Below are positions 1-5,337 of a stretch of 5,337 nt of DNA, in pieces. The notes under the pieces are model-generated. The model had not been told where the DNA came from, searched no databases, and worked only from the letters and a program-made list of their open reading frames with translations. The position numbers and the translations under genes were made by a program. The first letter of the stretch is position 1, and every line of letters begins with the position of its first letter. Origin of the DNA: Burkholderiales bacterium (GTDB taxonomy: Bacteria; Pseudomonadota; Gammaproteobacteria; Burkholderiales; Burkholderiaceae_C); assembly GCA_947462175.1 (NCBI GenBank), contig CANHOE010000204.1, positions 1-5,337 on the forward strand, read 5' to 3'.

Positions 1-224
1 AGGCTGCGCAACTTCGCGCTGCGCGGGTCGAGTCGGGCCACATGCAAGCCGGCACACAGCGCACGCAGGGTGTCGATGTACGGCTCATCAGCCGGGTCGT
101 CGATGAAGGTACCGAGAAACACCCTGTGCTGTGACACCAGATGCTTTAGCAGGTGGTACGAACGAACCTTGTCGCCCTTGTTGGGCGGGTACGGCATGCG
201 ATGCACCAGGTAGAGCAGGTCCAC
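1..224 (-). CDS. XrtA/PEP-CTERM-associated glycosyltransferase (TIGR03087 type), N-terminal fragment
   Basis: Only the first 74 codons lie in the window; the gene continues past the left edge. The translation begins MDLLYLVHRMPYPPNKGDK, followed by RSYHLLKHL near residues 22-29 and a GTFIDDP segment near 38-44. This N-terminus (LVHR, then PYPPNKGDK and RSYHLL) is the signature I know from the PEP-CTERM/EpsH1-associated sugar transferase family, a GT4-like group with a GT-B fold. Such enzymes add a sugar to the growing exopolysaccharide repeat unit at the cytoplasmic face of the inner membrane; the exact donor and acceptor are unknown. I chose the GTG at 224-222 because the conserved LLYLVHR block follows directly and no ATG lies upstream near the gene junction. 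It starts 5 nt after the FemAB stop codon. No good Shine-Dalgarno is visible, so translation probably depends on coupling. Family assignment is firm; the start is less certain, and only the N-terminal domain can be judged. Confidence 0.88.
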   Translation of the reverse strand, partial: MDLLYLVHRMPYPPNKGDKVRSYHLLKHLVSQHRVFLGTFIDDPADEPYIDTLRALCAGLHVARLDPRSAKLRS

Positions 225-229
225 CGCGC

Positions 230-1267
230 TCAGCCCAGGTTGCGCACGACATAGGGCCCGAGCCAGTTGGCCATGCCGATAGGCATGCGTCGCCACGCTT
301 CGATCATCAGGCGGAACTTCGCGTTGGCCGGGTTGTTCTGCGGCACCGCATCGCGCTTGTAGAGGCAGTACTCATAGTGCAGAGGAGCCGGCTCGAAGCC
401 CCAGTTTTTCTTGAACGCGAAAGAGCCCGTTCCCTGCTTGCTGCGGCCATAGTCGAACACCTTCAGCCCGCGCGCGCAGGACAGACGCATCAGCTCCCAA
501 TACTTGAAATCGTTGGCGGCCAGGTCGCGCGCCGATTCGTCGTCACCGGCGTAGTACGGCAGCACCTCGTCTCGGAAATAGAAACTCAGCACGCCGCTCA
601 AGGTCCGACCATCGGGCCCACTGACGATCAGCACCTCACAGTCGCCGCCAAACTGCGCCTGCAAGGCCTCGAAGTAGCGCTTGGGAAGCGCTGGCGTGCC
701 GTGGCGATGGACGTTGTCGGCGTACAGCGCAAAGAAGCGATCAACCCCCGGATCGATCTCGCTGCGCAGACCGTTCTTGATGCCCTTGCGCACCATCGCG
801 CGCTGCTTGCGCGGAATGGCCAGCATGTTGGCCTCTTCTTCGGGCAGGATGGCCTTGCGGAAGGTGACGTACAGGTCCTGGCGTGGCCAGTCTTCGTGGC
901 GCGCATCGACGTGGCGCAGTTCAAGGTGATCGACGCCCAGACGCTGCGCGATGCGCTGAGCCTCGGCTTCCAGCGCGCTGGCGGCATCGGCATTCATTGC
1001 GGCCACCCCACCGTACACCGCGAAAGGAAGGCTGACCAGCGAGTTGCCGAACAGCATCGACTTCACATGCGCCAGCGGCAGCACACCTTCGATGCGGCCG
1101 TCGTTTTCGGCATACAGGAAGTAGGTGTCATGGCGAAACACGCCATTCATGATGGCTTGCCACCCGGCGCGATGAAAAAACGTGGCGGTCGGGCAGGCCA
1201 GCACGAACGCATCCCAGCGTTGTGCAGTGGCGGTGTCGTTCAATGCGAGGGTGTTTACGCGGGGCAC
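230..1267 (-). CDS. FemAB-family XrtA/PEP-CTERM system-associated protein
   Basis: A 345-residue protein of the FemAB-related family found in XrtA exopolysaccharide loci (TIGR03019 type). It has the two-part GNAT-like layout. The N-terminal half holds RWDAFVLACPTATFFHRAGW (about 17-36), a LYAENDGRIEGVLPLAHVKS stretch (51-70) and SLPFAVYGG (79-87). The C-terminal acetyltransferase-like half holds YYAGDDESARDLAANDFKYW (238-257) and the diagnostic FDYGRSKQGTGSFAFKKNWG (271-290). True FemA/FemB/FemX proteins transfer aminoacyl groups from charged tRNA to peptidoglycan precursors. In this subfamily the acceptor is unproven, but the setting suggests modification of an amino sugar or lipid-linked exopolysaccharide precursor in the cytoplasm. 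There is no signal peptide or membrane helix. The start is a GTG at 1267-1265, overlapping the deacetylase 3' end by 13 nt; the upstream bases are pyrimidine-rich with no Shine-Dalgarno, so coupling to the deacetylase is likely. Family is firm, function inferred. Confidence 0.93.
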   Translation of the reverse strand: MPRVNTLALNDTATAQRWDAFVLACPTATFFHRAGWQAIMNGVFRHDTYFLYAENDGRIEGVLPLAHVKSMLFGNSLVSLPFAVYGGVAAMNADAASALEAEAQRIAQRLGVDHLELRHVDARHEDWPRQDLYVTFRKAILPEEEANMLAIPRKQRAMVRKGIKNGLRSEIDPGVDRFFALYADNVHRHGTPALPKRYFEALQAQFGGDCEVLIVSGPDGRTLSGVLSFYFRDEVLPYYAGDDESARDLAANDFKYWELMRLSCARGLKVFDYGRSKQGTGSFAFKKNWGFEPAPLHYEYCLYKRDAVPQNNPANAKFRLMIEAWRRMPIGMANWLGPYVVRNLG

Positions 1268-2163
1268 GGCGAGGCAGAGGAGGCGTGATGCGGGGGCAGT
1301 GGGGGCTGGCGATCAAGAAAGAGATGATCCATCCGACCCCATTGAAAATCTCGCAGCAGGCACTCCAGCCGATGCTCCATCCGTTCAATGTTCACGTAAT
1401 GACGGAATCGTGTCTTGCCATCAATGCCGGCGATGCGCGGCTGATCCGCATCGATCTCCCACGGGTGGAAATAGAAGATCGCCGATTGCTGATCCCGCGC
1501 CTGCACCTGGCGCAACATCCAGCGAGACAACGCATACGGCAGCAGCCTGAAATAGCCACCGCCACTGGAAGGTAGGTTGCGACCGAACAGCCGCAGCGTG
1601 GTGATCGGGACTTCGATCAGGGTGTCGTTGACGCGGTGCGCGAAGCGCGGTGCATCGGGCATGCCGTAATGGTCGTGCGCGATGGGGTAAATGCTGGAGC
1701 TGTAGCGGTAGCCGGCACGCGCCAAGCAGTCGAAGGCCCACAGATTGCCGGTGCCGATCGAAAAGCTCGGGGCGCGGTAGCCAGTGACAGCCACACCGCA
1801 CAGGTCTTCGAGGATCTGCTTGGCGCTTTCGATGTCGGCGGTGAACTCGGCCTCGGTCAGATCACTGGCGCGCTGGTGGCCGTAGCCGTGGCTGGCCACT
1901 TCATGCCCTGCATCGGCGATGCGGCGCACCAGTTGTGGATAGCGCTGCGCGATCCAGCCGAGGGTGAAGAAAGTGGCCTGCGTGTCGTGGCGGTCCAGCA
2001 GCGCCAGGATGCGATCCACGTTGCGTTCGACCCGACATTCGCGTTGGTCCCAATCGTTGCGGGCGATGTAGGGCGCAAAAGCAGAGACCTGAAAGTAGTC
2101 CTCGACATCGATCGTCAGGGCGTTGCGTAGCGGTGCGCCCTGGCTCACGGCGGGCGAGCTCAT
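1255..2163 (-). CDS. XrtA system polysaccharide deacetylase (CE4 fold with DUF3473)
   Basis: A 302-residue member of the polysaccharide deacetylase family tied to PEP-CTERM loci (TIGR03006 type). It is predicted to remove N-acetyl (or similar acyl) groups from sugars of the exopolysaccharide or its precursor. CE4 motifs are in order: TIDVEDYFQ (17-25, with D19 and D22 as catalytic/metal candidates), SHGYGH (91-96, metal-binding H92 and H96), GYRAPSFSIG (128-137, the R-x-P-S motif), then YPIAHDHYGMPDAPRF (159-174). The DUF3473 C-terminal region includes FYFHPWEID (230-238) and ends with a proline- and histidine-rich tail. There is no signal peptide, so it should act in the cytoplasm, unlike most CE4 enzymes. 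An in-frame extension to 2235 exists, but the ATG at 2163-2161 is preferred: it lies just before the conserved NALTIDVED block, overlaps the epimerase stop in a TGATG arrangement, and has GGGGAG at good spacing. Its 3' end overlaps the FemAB start. Confidence 0.94.
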   Translation of the reverse strand: MSSPAVSQGAPLRNALTIDVEDYFQVSAFAPYIARNDWDQRECRVERNVDRILALLDRHDTQATFFTLGWIAQRYPQLVRRIADAGHEVASHGYGHQRASDLTEAEFTADIESAKQILEDLCGVAVTGYRAPSFSIGTGNLWAFDCLARAGYRYSSSIYPIAHDHYGMPDAPRFAHRVNDTLIEVPITTLRLFGRNLPSSGGGYFRLLPYALSRWMLRQVQARDQQSAIFYFHPWEIDADQPRIAGIDGKTRFRHYVNIERMEHRLECLLRDFQWGRMDHLFLDRQPPLPPHHASSASPCPA

Positions 2164-3323
2164 CAAGACTCCCCAGCGCGCGGCAACCACCGCCACAGAT
2201 CGCTGGCGATGCGATCGGCGGCGTGGCCGTCCCACAGCTCCGGTACGCGGCCTCGCTTGCCTTGGCCGTCCAGTATCTCGGAGACGCCTTTCAGAATGGC
2301 CAGCCGATCGGTGCCGACAAGGGTGTTGGTGCCTTGCTCAATGGTGATCGGACGCTCGGTGTTCGGGCGCAGCGTCAGACAAGGTACACCGAGGGCAGTT
2401 GTCTCTTCCTGCAGGCCGCCCGAATCGGTCAGAACCACGGTGGCGCCAGCCATCAGGCCGAGCATCTCCAGATAGCCTTGTGGCGGAAGCACCAGCAAGC
2501 GGGCCGGGTCGATGAGCTCAGGAGCCTCCAGCTTGTCGATCTGGCTGCGCGTGCGTGGGTGCATCGCGAAGATCAGAGGCAGTCGCGCCGACACCTCACC
2601 CAGCACGGCCAGCAAGGCGCGCAGCGTGATTGGATCGTCCACATTGGAAGGACGGTGCAGCGTCACCACGCCGTAGCCATTGGGATGTTCGAGCACTGCG
2701 GGGTCGATGCCGTGGGCACGCAGTGTCGCGGCGGCGTTGTGCGCATGTTGGCGATGAGCGTGCAGCGAATCGATCATCACGTTGCCGCAGAAGCTGACCC
2801 GCTCCGCCGAGATGCCTTCTGCCAACAGATTGTTCAGCGCACTGCGCTCGGTGGTGTACAGCCGATCGGCCAGCTGGTCGGTGACGACGCGGTTGATCTC
2901 TTCGGGCATCTGGCGGTCATAGCTGCGCAGGCCCGCCTCGACATGCGCCACCGGGATGCCCTTCTTGACGGCGACGAGCGTGCAGGCAAGCGTGGAGTTC
3001 ACATCGCCCACCACCAACACGCAGGACGGTCGGTAGGTATCCAGTGCAGGCTCGAATCGACGCATGACCTCGGCGGTCTGCACCGCATGGCTGCCCGATC
3101 CGACATCGAGATTCAGATCTGGCAGCGGCAGGCCGAGGTCGGTGAAGAGCTGCCCGCTCATGCCTTGGTCGTAATGCTGCCCGGTGTGCACCAGCAGCGA
3201 GGGCAACGGTGGGACGTGATTTGCCAATGCGCGCAGGATCGGCGCCATCTTCATGAAGTTCGGCCGGGCACCGACCACGCACATCACCGGAGCGATGGCG
3301 ACTTCAGGATGCCGTTCACTCAT
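2163..3323 (-). CDS. wecB: UDP-N-acetylglucosamine 2-epimerase (non-hydrolysing)
   Basis: A 386-residue enzyme, about the usual length of WecB/MnaA proteins. It interconverts UDP-GlcNAc and UDP-ManNAc in the cytoplasm, giving the precursor for ManNAc or ManNAcA residues of the exopolysaccharide. The GT-B-like fold shows the family motifs in order: GARPNFMKMAP (18-28), HTGQHYD (46-52), GDVNST (106-111), HVEAGLRS (127-134), PEEINR (140-145), TLHRPSNVD (221-229), MHPRT (254-258), LTDSGGLQEE (298-307) and RPNTERP (319-325). D107, E129 and H223 align with catalytic positions of E. coli WecB by motif. The position after H223-R224 is proline, as in the HRPxNVD form of the family. The frame stays open upstream to 3794 inside the ATPase gene, but the ATG at 3323-3321 is chosen: it gives the normal family N-terminus and a 4-nt ATGA overlap with the ATPase stop. 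Only a weak GAAAG (3334-3330) precedes it, so coupling is likely. Confidence 0.95.
   Translation of the reverse strand: MSERHPEVAIAPVMCVVGARPNFMKMAPILRALANHVPPLPSLLVHTGQHYDQGMSGQLFTDLGLPLPDLNLDVGSGSHAVQTAEVMRRFEPALDTYRPSCVLVVGDVNSTLACTLVAVKKGIPVAHVEAGLRSYDRQMPEEINRVVTDQLADRLYTTERSALNNLLAEGISAERVSFCGNVMIDSLHAHRQHAHNAAATLRAHGIDPAVLEHPNGYGVVTLHRPSNVDDPITLRALLAVLGEVSARLPLIFAMHPRTRSQIDKLEAPELIDPARLLVLPPQGYLEMLGLMAGATVVLTDSGGLQEETTALGVPCLTLRPNTERPITIEQGTNTLVGTDRLAILKGVSEILDGQGKRGRVPELWDGHAADRIASDLWRWLPRAGES
2169..2174 (-). promoter_or_regulatory. Shine-Dalgarno of the polysaccharide deacetylase gene
   Basis: Read on the minus strand, GGGGAG lies 5 nt upstream of the ATG at 2163, inside the last codons of the epimerase gene. 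It is the strongest ribosome binding site in the window. It decides the deacetylase start at 2163 over the upstream in-frame start at 2235, and together with the TGATG stop-start junction it points to translational re-initiation after the epimerase. Confidence 0.75.
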
Positions 3324-4411
3324 GTGCTGCTTTCGTCCGAGGTCGTCTTGACCGCGCCGACCAGCTTTTGCAAGAGGCCGATGAGTTGCACGTTCTGTCG
3401 TTCCAGCCTCAGAAGGCTGCGCTCCACGCGCTGCAGTTGATCGAGCTTCTGCTCGGCCATCAGGCTCGCGAGCTGCCCCGACATCTGGACCGAAGCCTCC
3501 GGAGCCAGACTGATCTTGGACAGATCGATGTCGGGGATCAGTTCCGAGTGCCCGGCATGCAAGGCGGAGCCCACGGGCTCGAACGGCTTGGATGGAACGG
3601 CTGCCTCTTCGGTGGTCTCCTGAACCACTTCGTCGACGTCGGCGCGGGTCAGGTGGGTTTTCTCGGCCAAGAAGCCGAGCAAAAGCAGACGATCGCACAG
3701 GGAATTGATGCGTCGCGGGATCCCGCGCGTGGCCTTGAAAATGGCGTTGAAGGCCGCAGGCTCGAAGCTGGGCTTGCCGTTGGAGCCAGCACAAGTGAGG
3801 CGGTGCTCGATGTAGCGCTGCGTTTCCTCGGCATCCAAGGGGCCAATGTGGCAGGTGGCCGCGACACGCTGACGAAACTGCTCCATCTCCGGGCGCTGAA
3901 GGATTTCGCGGAACTCGGGCTGGCCGACCATGAAACTTTGCAACAATGCCTGATTGCCGAACTGGAAGTTCGACAACATGCGCAACTCTTCAACCGCCTG
4001 CGCGGTCAGGTTTTGCGCCTCATCGACGATGAGCAGACAGCGCTTGCCCTGGCTTGTCTGATTGACCAGAAACGCCTCCAGCGTGATCAGCAACTGAGCC
4101 TTCGACACGTCCTTGACGTGGAAGCCGAACGCCGCGCCGACCATGCGCAGCGTGTCTTCGGCACCGAGCTGCGTAGTGACGAGGTGGCCGATCACGACAT
4201 CGCTGCCATGCAGGCTGTCGATCAGGGTGCGCAGGATCGTTGTCTTGCCGGCGCCGATCTCGCCAGTGATGACCACGAATCCCTCGTGCCGCGACACGCC
4301 GTATTCAAGATAGGCCTTCGCGCGGCTGTGCTGCTTGCTGCCGAAATAGAAGCTGGGGTCGGGATTGAGCTGGAACGGCTTGCTCGTCAGACCGTAGAAC
4401 GCCTCATACAT
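3320..4411 (-). CDS. XrtA/PEP-CTERM-associated AAA ATPase (ExeA/GspA-like)
   Basis: A 363-residue P-loop ATPase of the ExeA/GspA-like group found in PEP-CTERM loci (TIGR03015 type). The N-terminus MYEAFYGLTSKPFQLNPDP is the family signature. Walker A is GEIGAGKTT (50-58), Walker B is LLIVDEAQN (126-134), a sensor-1-like MVGQPE lies at 161-166, and GIPRRIN (230-236) is a sensor-2-like arginine motif. After the AAA module (to about 270), a linker leads to a C-terminal segment (about 314-352) rich in leucine and charged residues that looks like a coiled coil. Unlike ExeA, it shows no clear membrane helix or peptidoglycan-binding domain. By analogy it should power or regulate assembly or export of envelope components at the inner face of the membrane; its partner is unknown. 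The ATG at 4411-4409 lies 2 nt after the outer-membrane protein stop. An AAGGTG sequence (4428-4423) upstream is a possible but rather distant Shine-Dalgarno. The 3' end overlaps wecB by 4 nt. Confidence 0.94.
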   Translation of the reverse strand: MYEAFYGLTSKPFQLNPDPSFYFGSKQHSRAKAYLEYGVSRHEGFVVITGEIGAGKTTILRTLIDSLHGSDVVIGHLVTTQLGAEDTLRMVGAAFGFHVKDVSKAQLLITLEAFLVNQTSQGKRCLLIVDEAQNLTAQAVEELRMLSNFQFGNQALLQSFMVGQPEFREILQRPEMEQFRQRVAATCHIGPLDAEETQRYIEHRLTCAGSNGKPSFEPAAFNAIFKATRGIPRRINSLCDRLLLLGFLAEKTHLTRADVDEVVQETTEEAAVPSKPFEPVGSALHAGHSELIPDIDLSKISLAPEASVQMSGQLASLMAEQKLDQLQRVERSLLRLERQNVQLIGLLQKLVGAVKTTSDESST

Positions 4412-4413
4412 GG

Positions 4414-5337
4414 TTAGAACTGCACCTTCAGATTGGCCACGATGGCGCTTTCGGTGTAGGGGTCGATATCGCTGCGAAACAAGGTTCGGCGCGCAGATAC
4501 CGACAGGTCGACCTTCTGGCTCAGACGCGTCGTGTAGGTGGTCGACAAAGAACGCAGACGCGTCGTTCGGTCGTCCACGGTGGAGCTGTTCCTGTTCAGC
4601 GAAAGATCTGCGCTGAGCGCCGACAACGGCGTCAGGCGATGCGACAGGTTCATGCCAAAGCCTGTTGAATGCAGGTTGCGGCCATTCGACAAGTCGCCAG
4701 CATTCGTCGCGGTCTGGTCGGCAGAACGTGCGTCGTTGCGGGAGGTCGACAGCAGCAAGGTGGTGCGCAGGCCGATCAGCGCCAGCGACAGGTTCTGTCT
4801 ACGCTGGATGGATGCGGCATTGGTGAGAAAGCCGCCATTGACGAGCGTGCTGCCTGTCAGGCCGTTGTTCTGCAGGAAGGCATTGACCAATGCAGTGCGC
4901 TGAGCCGGATCGGGCGCAATGGAGGCGAACTGCGCATACAAGAGGTCGAACACACTGAGCGGCGAATTAGTCCCGTTCGCACCGGCAGTCGTGTTGACGT
5001 CCTGGCCATCGACAAAGGTCCAGACCGTGCGGGGTGTGCGGTGCTCGAAGCGGATGCTGTAGGCGTTGCCAAAGAATCGGTGTTCGCGCGTCACCTCCAG
5101 CAGGGTACGCTCCGACGGCCTCCAGGTGAAGCCGCCACTCCAGTTCGTGGAACTTTGCTGGCTGGAAAACTGGTAATCGTTGCGCTCTCTGCCGGCGCCT
5201 GCCGAAAGCTGGAACTCCGGGGTGACAGCGAAGGTCAGTCGGCCATTGAAACGTGTGGAGCCCTGGCTACCTTGGTTGCCAAATTCCGAGCTCCGCCGCG
5301 ATGCGTCCAGCGACCAACCCAGGCGCGAAAACAGCGC
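4414..5337 (-). CDS. PEP-CTERM system-associated outer-membrane beta-barrel protein (TIGR03016 type), C-terminal part
   Basis: The reading frame is open from the right edge to the TAA at 4416-4414, giving 307 visible residues; the N-terminus and any signal peptide lie outside the window. The first in-frame start inside (GTG at 5094) is not the real start, because the 81 codons upstream of it are open and also barrel-like. The protein shows repeated alternating polar/hydrophobic strands separated by loops rich in N, S, T and G, and ends in KVQF with a C-terminal phenylalanine, the usual signal for outer-membrane barrel assembly by the BAM complex. The block FGNAYSIRFEHRTPRTVW (visible residues 90-107) and the later FDLLYAQFASIAPDP segment with a following GGFLTNA block match what I know of the TIGR03016 family. 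It is the first of the six genes in transcription order. A role in polymer secretion or surface anchoring is inferred from context only. Confidence 0.9.
   Translation of the reverse strand, partial: ALFSRLGWSLDASRRSSEFGNQGSQGSTRFNGRLTFAVTPEFQLSAGAGRERNDYQFSSQQSSTNWSGGFTWRPSERTLLEVTREHRFFGNAYSIRFEHRTPRTVWTFVDGQDVNTTAGANGTNSPLSVFDLLYAQFASIAPDPAQRTALVNAFLQNNGLTGSTLVNGGFLTNAASIQRRQNLSLALIGLRTTLLLSTSRNDARSADQTATNAGDLSNGRNLHSTGFGMNLSHRLTPLSALSADLSLNRNSSTVDDRTTRLRSLSTTYTTRLSQKVDLSVSARRTLFRSDIDPYTESAIVANLKVQF

Larger units (their letters stand above)
230..5337 (-). other. Continuous XrtA-type exopolysaccharide operon segment
   Basis: All genes read on the minus strand. The junctions are: barrel stop to ATPase start, 2 nt gap; ATPase to wecB, 4-nt ATGA overlap; wecB to deacetylase, 1-nt TGATG overlap; deacetylase to FemAB, 13-nt overlap; FemAB to glycosyltransferase, 5-nt gap. 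There is no room for promoters or terminators between genes, so expression from a promoter beyond the right edge and translational coupling are expected. The operon also continues past the left edge. Confidence 0.88.

Noticed and set aside
131..1288. Plus-strand ORF of 385 codons
   Set aside because: It lies antisense over the FemAB gene, has arginine-, histidine- and glutamine-rich composition with no recognisable domain, and is explained by GC-rich codon bias of the opposite strand.
2164..2235. 24-codon N-terminal extension of the deacetylase
   Set aside because: It overlaps the epimerase C-terminus, is arginine-rich and not a signal peptide; the ATG at 2163 has a strong ribosome binding site and stop-start overlap.
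2133..3440. Plus-strand ORF of 435 codons
   Set aside because: It is antisense to wecB and both its gene junctions. It shows no domain, signal or ribosome binding site, whereas the minus strand gives a complete epimerase with all motifs.
3324..3794. Same-strand 157-codon N-terminal extension of the epimerase
   Set aside because: It runs inside the ATPase gene in another frame, is arginine- and glycine-rich without domain character, and the normal WecB N-terminus begins at the ATG at 3323.
3368..4417. Plus-strand ORF of 349 codons
   Set aside because: It exactly mirrors the ATPase gene on the opposite strand and has no recognisable motif.
4414..5094. Complete small 226-codon barrel gene starting at 5094
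   Set aside because: The frame is open for 81 more codons to the right edge with the same barrel-like composition, so the GTG at 5094 is internal and the gene is truncated by the window.
1..5337. Search for CRISPR arrays, tRNAs, insertion sequences, inverted repeats or intergenic regulatory RNAs
   Set aside because: The window is almost fully covered by tightly packed coding sequence; no direct repeat series, transposase or gene-free stretch was seen.

Overview
The whole window is one stretch of a minus-strand operon. It carries six consecutive genes characteristic of an exosortase A (XrtA, formerly EpsH1)/PEP-CTERM exopolysaccharide locus. This locus type is typical of environmental Gram-negative bacteria, mainly Beta- and Gammaproteobacteria that form biofilm or floc. 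The moderately high GC, the gene order and the protein flavour point to a betaproteobacterium (Rhodocyclales-, Burkholderiales- or Nitrosomonadales-like). The genus cannot be told from the sequence.

Transcription runs from the right edge to the left edge. The order is: (1) the C-terminal part of the PEP-CTERM-associated outer-membrane beta-barrel protein (TIGR03016 type), cut by the right edge; (2) the XrtA-associated ExeA/GspA-like AAA ATPase; (3) a WecB-type UDP-N-acetylglucosamine 2-epimerase; (4) an XrtA-associated polysaccharide deacetylase (CE4 fold plus DUF3473 tail); (5) a FemAB-family (GNAT-fold) protein; (6) the N-terminus of a TIGR03087-type glycosyltransferase, cut by the left edge. 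Neighbouring genes overlap by 1 to 13 nt or are separated by 2 to 5 nt. No internal promoter or terminator is visible, and no gene-free stretch is longer than a few bases.

As a working unit (inference from family knowledge), the epimerase supplies UDP-ManNAc. The glycosyltransferase builds the repeat unit on the cytoplasmic side. The deacetylase and FemAB protein, neither with a recognisable signal peptide, tailor amino sugars. The barrel protein sits in the outer membrane, where it may help polymer exit or anchoring. The ATPase probably energises or regulates the export or assembly machinery. The exosortase itself, the polysaccharide export/chain-length proteins and the PEP-CTERM substrates are not in this window; they would be expected just outside either edge.

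The long plus-strand ORFs (up to 435 codons) are antisense shadows of these GC-rich genes. No mobile element, CRISPR array, tRNA, rRNA or convincing new system was found. The open questions are how the tailoring enzymes cooperate, what the barrel does, and the purpose of the ATPase's C-terminal coiled coil.
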